From: JANNVK01 sp031430435
GTDB lineage: Bacteria > Acidobacteriota > Blastocatellia > Pyrinomonadales > Pyrinomonadaceae
Length of the DNA stretch: 64,000 nt
Assembly: GCA_031430435.1 (NCBI GenBank)
Contig: JANPBM010000121.1
Span: forward strand, 62,001 to 126,000
Reading direction: 5' to 3'
Shown: positions 27,508 to 34,704 of the stretch, in pieces
Layout: every line of letters begins with the position of its first letter
Position numbering within the stretch: the stretch's first letter is position 1
Made by a program: the position numbers and the translations under genes
Notes under the pieces: model-generated
Told to the model about the DNA's origin: nothing
Database searches by the model: none
The model's input: only the letters and a program-made list of their open reading frames with translations

Positions 27508-27759
27508 GCAAAGTGTTAAACTTATGCGGCGTGATTAAATTTATATGCTTTACTGCTGAAATTAGTTGTTAAAGCAACAAACTTATACAACGAAACTCAC
27601 TTTTTATATGCGTTGATGACTAATTTAGGTGGTGAGACACTTGTTTTATCTGCTTTACTGCCGAAATTGTGGGCTAAAGTGTTTATTTTATATGATGAAA
27701 CACTAAATTTGTCAGCTTTACCGTTAAAATTTAATGCTTCATTTTACTTATTTACTTGA
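27508..27759. repeat. Degenerate 21-bp tandem array, about 12 units
   Basis: The 325-bp gap 27438-27762 holds no gene. From 27508 to 27759 the sequence divides into consecutive 21-base units starting at 27508, 27529, 27550, 27571, 27592, 27613, 27634, 27655, 27676, 27697, 27718 and 27739. A common pattern is GAAACACTAAATTT in the first part and TGCT at the unit end. Longer matches recur at multiples of 21: TTTACTGCTGAAATT near 27549 and TTTACTGCCGAAATT near 27654 are 105 bp apart. Stops occur in the frames I checked. The period equals two helical turns. It separates the receptor promoter from the end of hspR. Confidence 0.75.
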
Positions 27760-27762
27760 TAA

Positions 27763-28170
27763 TTACTCTTCGTCCAATTCGATTTCAACCGCGTATTTTT
27801 GCAAAATCGTCATTCGTGAAATCGGAATCAGAGCTTCGGGTTCGGCAGAATTTTGATTATTCGACGAAATATCGTTGGCGTGATTGCGGATGTAATCAAA
27901 AAAGCGTTCAAATTCACGCTGCATCGCATCCATTTTTTCACGCATATTCAGGATAATTTCAACGCCGGCAAGGTTTACGCCCAAATCGCGGGTGAGTGAA
28001 AGAATAATTTCGAGCCGTTCCAGATCGCTGTCTTCATACAACCGCGTGTTGCCGATTGAACGCGACGGCTTCAGCAAACCTTCGCGTTCATACAAACGAA
28101 GCGTTTGCGGATGAATCTCGTAAAGTTCGGAAACCGCACTGATTGTGTATGTTTTAACCTTTTTTTTCAT
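27763..28170 (-). CDS. hspR: HspR-type MerR-family heat-shock repressor
   Basis: About 135 residues from ATG 28170; a TTG at 28227 in frame would add 19 basic residues. The N terminus is a MerR helix-turn-helix: YTISAVSELYEIHPQTLRLY followed by EREGLLKPSRSIGNTRLYED. A helical region (NLAGVEIILNMREKMDAMQ) and an acidic tail follow. HspR represses dnaK-type heat-shock genes by binding HAIR inverted repeats, with DnaK as co-repressor. The position straight after dnaJ and the wing sequence favour HspR over other MerR proteins. A HAIR-like site is proposed upstream of dnaK at 32075-32095. Confidence 0.88.
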   Translation of the reverse strand: MKKKVKTYTISAVSELYEIHPQTLRLYEREGLLKPSRSIGNTRLYEDSDLERLEIILSLTRDLGVNLAGVEIILNMREKMDAMQREFERFFDYIRNHANDISSNNQNSAEPEALIPISRMTILQKYAVEIELDEE

Positions 28171-28235
28171 TTTCAATTTGCGAATTAACTTGCGTTTTCC
28201 GGTTCGGTTTTCAATCAGAAATCGCAAATCTAAAA

Positions 28236-29396
28236 TTACTCAAGTCCCATAATCCGACGCGGATTTTCAGGGTTTGCTTTTTCAAACTGCCGCAAAATAT
28301 CTTTTGTTTCTTCGCTGATAATTCTCGGCAAAGTAATTTGCACTTCGATAAACTGATCGCCGCGAAGATTCGGGTTTCGCAAACTTGGCACGCCGCGTTG
28401 ACTTAATCGAAATTTTTGTGCCGATTGCGTTCCCGCCGGAATTTTTAGTTGTGCCTTTCCTTCAATTGTCGGAACTTCTATTTTTGCTCCAAGTGCGGCT
28501 TCGGCAACAGTTATCGGCACGGTAACATATATATTATCGCCTTTCCGAGTAAAATATTTGTGTTTGCCGACGTTGGTAATAATAAATAAATCGCCGCTCG
28601 GAGCACCAAGTCTGCCGCCGTAACCTTTGCCTGCTACGCGGACACGCGAACCCGTATCTACGCCCGCCGGAATTTTAATTTTAACTTGTTCGTTTTTCGG
28701 TGTAGTCCCTTTGCCGTTGCATTGCGAACACGGCGGACGGCGGCGACCTGTACCTTCGCAATCTTGACAAGGTTTTGAAAATTGCAAACTTCCGCCGATT
28801 TTTTGGAGTTGTCCCGTTCCCTTGCAAGTCCCGCACATCGAAACGGTTCCGCCCGTGTCGCCGGCACCTTGGCAACGCGAACATTGCTCGGTACGATTGA
28901 CCGTAAGATTTGTCGAATAACCTGTAACCGATTCTTCAAACGACAGGGCGAGCGGAATTTCGATGTCTGCACCTTTTTTCGGTAAAGCTCGCGGAGGTTC
29001 GGGCTGAGTTTGTTGTTTTGAACTTTTTCCGCCGAATAAATCGCTGAAAATATCGCTGAAACTTCCGCCGCCCGAACCGCCCGAAGTTTGCGTGTTTTCC
29101 CAGTTAAAGCCCGAAAAATCGAAACCTTGACCTGTTCCCGCACTTGCCCCGAACGGCGAATTAACGTCTAAATTATCAGCGTAATAGCCGAATTTATCGA
29201 AAACTTTGCGTTTCTTTTCGTCCGACAAAATATCGTAAGCCTCTTGAACTTCCTTAAACTTATCTTCCGAAGTTTTATCGTTCGGATTTACGTCAGGGTG
29301 ATACTTCCTCGCCAAACGGCGATAGGCTTTTTTTATTTCGTCGGCGTTTGCGTCTTTTTTAACGCCTAAAATTTGGTAATAATCTTTTTTTGCCAC
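28236..29396 (-). CDS. dnaJ: Chaperone protein DnaJ
   Basis: 386 residues. J domain at 1-70 with HPD in KYHPDVNPNDK, then a Gly/Phe-rich stretch. The zinc domain has all four repeats: CSRCQGAG, CGTCKGTG, CQDCEGTG and CSQCNGKG. The C-terminal substrate-binding domains follow. DnaJ delivers clients to DnaK and stimulates its ATPase. The start is GTG at 29396, which abuts the stop codon of the toxin gene (TAAGTG), and no Shine-Dalgarno sequence is obvious, so translation is probably coupled to the toxin gene. hspR follows at once. grpE, often found between dnaK and dnaJ, is not present in this window. Confidence 0.95.
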   Translation of the reverse strand: MAKKDYYQILGVKKDANADEIKKAYRRLARKYHPDVNPNDKTSEDKFKEVQEAYDILSDEKKRKVFDKFGYYADNLDVNSPFGASAGTGQGFDFSGFNWENTQTSGGSGGGSFSDIFSDLFGGKSSKQQTQPEPPRALPKKGADIEIPLALSFEESVTGYSTNLTVNRTEQCSRCQGAGDTGGTVSMCGTCKGTGQLQKIGGSLQFSKPCQDCEGTGRRRPPCSQCNGKGTTPKNEQVKIKIPAGVDTGSRVRVAGKGYGGRLGAPSGDLFIITNVGKHKYFTRKGDNIYVTVPITVAEAALGAKIEVPTIEGKAQLKIPAGTQSAQKFRLSQRGVPSLRNPNLRGDQFIEVQITLPRIISEETKDILRQFEKANPENPRRIMGLE

Positions 29397-29711
29397 TTAT
29401 TTAAAGTTAAATGCGTATTTCACGGCTTCAAAAACATCTTGCATTCTCTCGTCTGAAAGATGCGTGATGTACCCGCCGATTTTCTCTTTTGGTATTGTGT
29501 GAATGTTGGTCAAATTTACGGCACAGTCATCGAACATTCCGTCAAAAATATCAAGCAACACTTCCGATTCGATTCCGCGAATTGTGGTTGTAATTTCTGC
29601 AACGGTTATTTTTGAAAGTTCCGGAATCAACTCATTCCTTGTTAAAATTAAAACAGGACGGCGTTTGTTTGGTTCTTTGAAAGAATGCCAACGGATATCG
29701 CCTTGGATCAT
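29397..29711 (-). CDS. MazF/PemK-like toxin
   Basis: 104 residues from ATG 29711, whose first bases overlap the antitoxin stop (ATGA). The sequence MIQGDIRWHSFKEPNKRRPV followed by LILTRNELIPELSKITVAEI matches the start of the MazF/PemK fold (GDIxW...RRPVLIL). DGMFDDCAVNLTNIHTIPKE corresponds to the conserved NLxNIxTI-type segment with the second active-site strand. Such toxins are ribosome-independent mRNA endoribonucleases. It lies between its antitoxin and dnaJ, inside the chaperone gene group. Confidence 0.85.
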   Translation of the reverse strand: MIQGDIRWHSFKEPNKRRPVLILTRNELIPELSKITVAEITTTIRGIESEVLLDIFDGMFDDCAVNLTNIHTIPKEKIGGYITHLSDERMQDVFEAVKYAFNFK

Positions 29712-29980
29712 TTTTCTTTCTGCTCCCATTTTTCATATTGTTTTGCCCAATACGCCCATTCTTCATCGCTATCATCTAATTCAGCAGGAAATTTTTCATA
29801 GCTCTCTTTATGTTTGCGGTCTCTTTCAGGCTTAAGACGTATATTTTCCGTTCTCTTCAAGGCATTTCGCAATGCAAAATCAACATAATCTTCCAAACTT
29901 TTTTGTTCAAATTCGGCAGCTTCTTCTATTTCTGTCAAAAGCGTTTTATCAATTTCAATTTTTTGTTCAATAACTTGCAT
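29708..29980 (-). CDS. Antitoxin paired with the MazF-like toxin
   Basis: 90 residues, ATG 29980 preceded by AAAGGTGAAGAAAT. The N-terminal half (IEIDKTLLTEIEEAAEFEQK followed by SLEDYVDFALRNALKRTEN) fits a ribbon-helix-helix DNA-binding fold. The charged C-terminal tail (DDSDEEWAYWAKQYEKWEQK) is typical of the toxin-binding part of antitoxins. The gene overlaps the toxin gene by four bases, the classic antitoxin-first arrangement. It should neutralise the toxin and repress its own promoter. A terminator separates it from dnaK, so it probably has its own promoter, which I could not place. Confidence 0.78.
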   Translation of the reverse strand: MQVIEQKIEIDKTLLTEIEEAAEFEQKSLEDYVDFALRNALKRTENIRLKPERDRKHKESYEKFPAELDDSDEEWAYWAKQYEKWEQKEK

Positions 29981-30033
29981 ATTTCTTCACCTTTGGATTA
30001 TGAAATTCATCAGCCTTTGAAGTATCGCAAAAA

Positions 30034-30069
30034 CAGCCGTTGACTGCAAGAAATTACAAACAACGGCTG
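30034..30069. terminator. Terminator between dnaK and the toxin-antitoxin genes
   Basis: CAGCCGTTG (30034-30042) and CAACGGCTG (30061-30069) pair over nine bases around an 18-base loop. On the - strand the stem is followed by TTTTTG, so it can end or attenuate the dnaK transcript before the antitoxin gene; on the + strand GTTTTTT follows. Confidence 0.7.
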
Positions 30070-30091
30070 AGTTTTTTAATTTAGCAAACTG

Positions 30092-32011
30092 CTATTTTTT
30101 TTCTTCATCAACGTCAACATATTCAGCGTCAATCACATTATCGTCCGCGTTGCTTGCGGTTGAATCTGCACCTGCGCTTGCCGAACTTGCCTGTTCTTCG
30201 GTCGGATTTTCAGGCGTTTGCGAATAAAGAACTTCCGCCAGTTTGTGCGATGCGGTTTGCAAACGATTGAACGCATTGTTCATTGCGTCTGAATCTTCGC
30301 CCGCGAGTGCGGTTTTCGATTCGGTAATTGCCGCTTCAAGTTCCGCTCTGTCATCGTCGCCGAGTTTGCCTTTATTTTCCTCGAACGTTTTCTCGACACT
30401 GTAAACTAAACTGTCGAGTTTGTTTCTCGATTCGATAGTTTCCTTGCGTTTCGTGTCTTCGCCCGCGTGCGATTCGGCATCTTTCATCATTTTGTCGATT
30501 TCTTCTTTCGACAATCCCGACGAAGCCGTAATCGTGATTTTTTGTTCGCGTCCCGTGCCGACATCTTTTGCCGAAACATTAACGATGCCGTTTGCGTCAA
30601 TATCGAATGTAACTTCGACTTGCGGAACGCCTCTCGGTGCCGGCGGAATTCCCATCAAATGGAATTTTCCGAGCGATTTGTTGTCGGAAGCCATCGGACG
30701 TTCGCCTTGCAAAACGTGAACTTCAACCGAAGTTTGATTGTCCGAAGCGGTCGAAAAAATTTCTGATTTTCGCGTCGGAATAGTTGTATTTCGGGTAATC
30801 ATCGGAGTCGCCACGCCGCCGAGTGTTTCAATTCCAAGCGACAAAGGCGTTACGTCAAGCAACAAAATGTCGGTCTTTTCGCCGCCCAAAACGCCCGCTT
30901 GAACTGCCGCACCAAGAGCCACAACTTCGTCCGGATTAACCGTTTTATTCGGGTCTTTGCCAAAAAATGCTTTAACCATTTCCTGCACTTTCGGAATCCG
31001 CGTCGAACCGCCGACCAACACAACTTCATCTATGTCTTTCGCCGCCAAACCTGCGTCTTTAATCGCTTGCTCAACCGGCGGCATCAATTTGTTCAGCACT
31101 TTTTCAATCAACTGTTCAAATTTCGACCGCGTTAATTTCATCACCAAATGTTTCGGACCCGAAGCATCGGCGGTAATAAACGGCAAGTTGATTTCGGTTT
31201 CCATCGCTGATGAAAGCTCGATTTTTGCTTTTTCAGCCGATTCTTTCAGACGTTGCAACGCCATTTTATCGCCAGCTAAATCAATTCCTTGGTCTTTTTT
31301 GAACTCGTCGATAATCCATTTGATTAAAGTTTCGTCAACGTCGTCGCCGCCCAAATGCGTGTCGCCGTTGGTTGATTTTACTTCAACCACGCCTTCGCCG
31401 ACCTCAAGCACGGAAATATCGAAAGTTCCGCCGCCAAAGTCAAAAACCGCGATGGTTTCTTCTTTCTTTTTATCCAACCCATATGCCAAAGCAGCGGCTG
31501 TCGGTTCATTAACGATTCGCAAAACTTCAAGTCCGGCAATTTTTCCCGCGTCCTTTGTCGCTTGACGTTGAGCGTCGTTAAAGTAAGCAGGAACAGTAAT
31601 TACGGCTTGCGTAACGGTTTGACCAAGATAATCTTCGGCAGCTTTTTTCAATTTTTGCAGCGTCATCGCCGAAACTTCCGGCGGCGAATAATGCTTGCCG
31701 TCAGCGTTAATACGAACATCGCCGTTGCTTGCTTTTTCAACTTTATACGGAACCTGTTTGATTTCAGCCGCGACTTCGCTGAAATTTCGCCCCATAAAAC
31801 GCTTTACCGAATAAATCGTATTTTCAGGATTCGTTACCGACTGACGTTTCGCAACTTGTCCGACCAAACGATTGCCGTCTTTCGTAAAAGCGACCACCGA
31901 AGGAGTTGTCCGACCGCCTTCTTCGTTGGTAATCACGACAGGTTCGCCGCCTTCCATCACCGCGACCACCGAGTTTGTGGTTCCTAAATCTATTCCAATA
32001 ATTTTACCCAT
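30092..32011 (-). CDS. dnaK: Chaperone protein DnaK (Hsp70)
   Basis: 639 residues, normal length. ATPase domain signatures: GIDLGTTNSVVAVMEGG at the start, IAVFDFGGGTFDISVLEVG, and VLVGGSTRIPKVQEMVK. The substrate domain includes LLLDVTPLSLGIETLGG. The acidic tail ends VIDAEYVDVDEEKK, close to the EEVD-like tails of bacterial DnaK. It folds and protects proteins with DnaJ and GrpE, and in HspR systems is also the co-repressor. A good promoter lies 55-83 bp upstream. It is the first of the heat-shock genes on this strand, separated from the toxin-antitoxin pair by a terminator. Confidence 0.97.
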   Translation of the reverse strand: MGKIIGIDLGTTNSVVAVMEGGEPVVITNEEGGRTTPSVVAFTKDGNRLVGQVAKRQSVTNPENTIYSVKRFMGRNFSEVAAEIKQVPYKVEKASNGDVRINADGKHYSPPEVSAMTLQKLKKAAEDYLGQTVTQAVITVPAYFNDAQRQATKDAGKIAGLEVLRIVNEPTAAALAYGLDKKKEETIAVFDFGGGTFDISVLEVGEGVVEVKSTNGDTHLGGDDVDETLIKWIIDEFKKDQGIDLAGDKMALQRLKESAEKAKIELSSAMETEINLPFITADASGPKHLVMKLTRSKFEQLIEKVLNKLMPPVEQAIKDAGLAAKDIDEVVLVGGSTRIPKVQEMVKAFFGKDPNKTVNPDEVVALGAAVQAGVLGGEKTDILLLDVTPLSLGIETLGGVATPMITRNTTIPTRKSEIFSTASDNQTSVEVHVLQGERPMASDNKSLGKFHLMGIPPAPRGVPQVEVTFDIDANGIVNVSAKDVGTGREQKITITASSGLSKEEIDKMMKDAESHAGEDTKRKETIESRNKLDSLVYSVEKTFEENKGKLGDDDRAELEAAITESKTALAGEDSDAMNNAFNRLQTASHKLAEVLYSQTPENPTEEQASSASAGADSTASNADDNVIDAEYVDVDEEKK

Positions 32012-32065
32012 AATAATTTTATAATCTCCGCAAAACAGAATAACGGCTTTTTATGCCTTGTTTAG

Positions 32066-32095
32066 AATATAAAATATGAGTGTGATGTTGTCAAG
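32066..32095 (-). promoter_or_regulatory. dnaK promoter with overlapping HAIR-like site
   Basis: On the - strand TTGACA (32089-32094) is followed after exactly 17 bases by TATATT (32066-32071), a good housekeeping promoter. Overlapping it, CTTGACA-N7-ACTCATA (32075-32095) matches the spacing and 10 of 14 bases of the HspR operator CTTGAGT-N7-ACTCAAG. ACTCAA lies just upstream as well. Binding there would block RNA polymerase, which fits the hspR gene in the same group. Confidence 0.55.
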
Positions 32096-32184
32096 TATAT
32101 TTGAGTAAGAAAATGTAAGTGTAGGTTTTAGGCGGAAATATATTTACTTTAGAAATCCGGAATAATGTTATTGCGAAATCAGGA

Positions 32185-32220
32185 TGTTTGTTGTTGAATG
32201 TTTGTTGTTGAATATTTGTT
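32185..32220. repeat. 14-bp direct repeat in the 367-bp gap upstream of dnaK
   Basis: TGTTTGTTGTTGAA occurs twice back to back (32185-32198, 32199-32212) with a third worn copy after it. The gap 32012-32378 otherwise holds the dnaK promoter near its left end and no gene that I can support; the part nearest the caspase gene shows no clear terminator. Confidence 0.5.
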
Positions 32221-32378
32221 AAGACTTGAAAAAAAGTTTAGCCCAAAAATCTGCTAATTTCCGAACGAGTAAATAAAAAGAAAAATGTTTTGGTAAGTAA
32301 TCTCAAGCTATTACTGAACAACGCTTCAACTCTGAGAAAATGAGTACCGAAACTGAGATATTTAACTAGCCAACTTAA

Positions 32379-33836
32379 TCACAGCGTGAATATGGGCGTT
32401 TCATTATAAAAACTGTCATCATTTTTATTAACTAGCGGAGTTTGAATTTGCGTGTAAGTTTCATTACATTCGTTTGTCCAACTTGTTTTTTTAAAATATT
32501 TTTTAAGTGCCTCTTCAAAATTGGCATAACTTCCCATAAACCTTTGCCCATTCTCGCATTTCCATATTTTTAGAATAGCTTTTGTATATTCGCTATTTGT
32601 ATTCTCATTACACCCGGCAACGGTTGATTCTTCATCTTGACAAGCTGATAGAAAAATTACCTTTGCTTTTATTAACCTTTTTCCGATCGCTAATTTAGTT
32701 TTTTTACCTTCAATACTAGTTCTTGCTACTGATCTTAATTGGTTAAAAGTCGATAAATTGTCAGTATAGATTTGTTCGGCTAATGCTGTTGGGATTAACT
32801 TGACATTTTTAACTAAAGGTATCTGGTCTAATTTATTAATGTCTACTTTTAAATCTTTTTGCAAGATAATGTCCAAATGTGTCTTAAATTCTTCAAAAGT
32901 TTCATCATTTAACTTTATCTTTGATAGTTTTTTTAGAAAATTGTTCTTATTTTTAATAGAACTATCTAATAATTTATTTGAACTTGAAAAATTCAAATTT
33001 TTATTTATTTGTTGTATGTCAAGATTTTCTAAAATAGTATCAATTTGATTTTTTGGAAGTCCTTCTTTCATCAGAATTTCTTCAAATGGTTTACTAATTC
33101 TTTCAATAAACATTTTTTCTTGAAATTCTTCAATATTTTCTTTTCTTTTTTTTATATTTTCTGGTTTGTTTAAATTGATTATGGTGTTATTCAATTCAGA
33201 TATGTCAGAATTGTTTAAATCCTTAAATTTAAAACCCTTTGCTTTTAACACAGCCTTTTCTAAAACTTGTAAATTAACTCCACTTATATTAATTCCTAAT
33301 AAACCCAAGTATGATTTATCTATAACAAACCCACTATGGCAACTATCGGAAATTATTACAATTTTCACACCCTCGTTAAAATCGGAAAGAACATCAACAA
33401 GTTCATCATCAAGCAAAGGTCTATCATAAAAGCACCAAGATGCTTCCGCCGGAATTACCTTATCAACATCATTTATATCAGTTGGCGTTAATTGAGGAAT
33501 TTTCATCCCATGTCCAGAAAAAGAAATCAATAAAAATTCTGTTTCTTTTAAAGTACTGTCACCTTTAGTTGAAAATTTCTTGATTGCTTCCAATACATCA
33601 GAAACTTTAACTTCTTTATGATACTCATTTTCTGCCAATAGAGGTCTATATGGTCCAACAGGACGAAAAGGATAGATTTTAAAACCAACCTCATTTGCTA
33701 TTGCAGCAAGATCTAATGCATCATTAGCTGATGATTTCAAATAGTCAAAATTAGGGTTTCCTAGTGCTTTGTAAAAACTATCTTCATCAAAACTTAGTGA
33801 ATTTACTCCAATGTTAATTGTTACGCCTTTGGACAT
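32379..33836 (-). CDS. Caspase-like (peptidase C14) protein
   Basis: 485 residues from ATG 33836, which has GGAGG five bases upstream; an ATG at 33848 in frame lacks one. The N-terminal ~230 residues have the caspase fold: a NDALDLAAIANEVGF strand-helix unit, the catalytic His109 in LISFSGHGM and Cys166 in ISDSCHSGF. The C-terminal half is Asn/Lys-rich and helical, then has KAKVIFLSACQDEESTVAG, a second cysteine-containing caspase-like strand, and ends with a short unrecognised part. No signal peptide. It is the last gene of the sigma factor/CHAT operon. Strongly A+T-rich, unlike its housekeeping neighbours, which suggests transfer. The substrate is unknown. Confidence 0.85.
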   Translation of the reverse strand: MSKGVTINIGVNSLSFDEDSFYKALGNPNFDYLKSSANDALDLAAIANEVGFKIYPFRPVGPYRPLLAENEYHKEVKVSDVLEAIKKFSTKGDSTLKETEFLLISFSGHGMKIPQLTPTDINDVDKVIPAEASWCFYDRPLLDDELVDVLSDFNEGVKIVIISDSCHSGFVIDKSYLGLLGINISGVNLQVLEKAVLKAKGFKFKDLNNSDISELNNTIINLNKPENIKKRKENIEEFQEKMFIERISKPFEEILMKEGLPKNQIDTILENLDIQQINKNLNFSSSNKLLDSSIKNKNNFLKKLSKIKLNDETFEEFKTHLDIILQKDLKVDINKLDQIPLVKNVKLIPTALAEQIYTDNLSTFNQLRSVARTSIEGKKTKLAIGKRLIKAKVIFLSACQDEESTVAGCNENTNSEYTKAILKIWKCENGQRFMGSYANFEEALKKYFKKTSWTNECNETYTQIQTPLVNKNDDSFYNETPIFTL

Positions 33837-33891
33837 TTTAGCCTCCATTTCTTTTATAAAGTTTGTGGGAGTTTATTTTTAAATCTAGTTT

Positions 33892-34665
33892 TTAACCACC
33901 TGTTGGGCTACAAATCAAATTTGGACGCTTCTCTGGTTTTTTTTCTACACTAAGTTCTATACGATTCTTTGTGTCAAGAATGTTGTAATAGTGATGAAAA
34001 TCGGAAACTTCCATACAGCCGTTTGCAACTATTCTTTTACCACCGTCAACTTTAATATCTTCACAATTGTTACTAAATGATAAAGAGTAGCTATTTCCAT
34101 CGCTATAATCTAACTCAATATTGAAACTTATAGTGCTGTTTTTAATAGCAATTATTGTCTTTCCATTGGCAACTTCATAGCTTGCAATCAACTTATTTCC
34201 TAAATCAACAGTTGTTTCCTTAGTTTTTATGATTGTTAATTTTTTGTCTACAATGTCTTCTTTTACTTTCCAAACGTCTATCTTTTTTTGCTCGTAAGGA
34301 AGGTTTTGCAAAGTCGTTCCATTTAAACTTAATATTCCAGCAAATTTCGTTGAATCGTTCAATAATATTGGAATGTTATCTTCAGTAAAAGATTCTCTAT
34401 GAAATTGAGCGAGACTTACTTTTTCAAGATCTGCTAATTTATCTCCTTTGCTTCCGAAATCGTTTTTAGTGTTATCAGGAATAAAATTAATATCACTTGA
34501 CGTTTTTGGTAGCCTATAAGTTGTTTTTTGTTTGCTTTTCTCATTAGTAATAGTCAATGTAAACGGATGGTCTTCCGCTTGTGGAAAGTATATTTTCCAC
34601 TGTTTGTCGTTCCCCATCCGAAATAATGCAAGTCCTTCGATAGTTACAAATAAGTTTTCTGCCAT
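33892..34665 (-). CDS. Unrecognised protein between CHAT and caspase genes
   Basis: 257 residues with a good ribosome binding site (GAGGAG nine bases before ATG 34665). No signal peptide or membrane helix. The sequence is beta-rich: VTIEGLALFRMGNDKQWKIY, HPFTLTITNEKSKQKTTYRL, then SFNIELDYSDGNSYSLSFSN, and ends RPNLICSPTGG. I recognise no family. The N-terminal part could bind a ligand or a partner; a C-terminal -CSPTGG tail is curious beside two cysteine-protease-like proteins. It lies 39 bp after the CHAT gene and 55 bp before the caspase gene, same strand, so joint function is likely. It could be a substrate, inhibitor or sensor. Confidence 0.65.
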   Translation of the reverse strand: MAENLFVTIEGLALFRMGNDKQWKIYFPQAEDHPFTLTITNEKSKQKTTYRLPKTSSDINFIPDNTKNDFGSKGDKLADLEKVSLAQFHRESFTEDNIPILLNDSTKFAGILSLNGTTLQNLPYEQKKIDVWKVKEDIVDKKLTIIKTKETTVDLGNKLIASYEVANGKTIIAIKNSTISFNIELDYSDGNSYSLSFSNNCEDIKVDGGKRIVANGCMEVSDFHHYYNILDTKNRIELSVEKKPEKRPNLICSPTGG

Positions 34666-34704
34666 AAATTTTCTCCTCTTGTATTTTTATTTTTTTTGGT
34701 ACTT

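Noticed and set aside
27508..27759. Coding heptapeptide repeat (21 bases is seven codons)
   Set aside because: Stops occur in the frames I read on each strand, and the units vary too freely.
30957..31565. 202-residue ORF on the + strand inside dnaK
   Set aside because: Antisense of a strongly conserved gene; Ser/Pro-rich shadow with no domain.
32075..32112. ACTCAA-N5-CTTGAC as a second HAIR site in dnaK upstream region
   Set aside because: The half-sites face the wrong way and the spacing is not seven bases, so I kept only the downstream pair.
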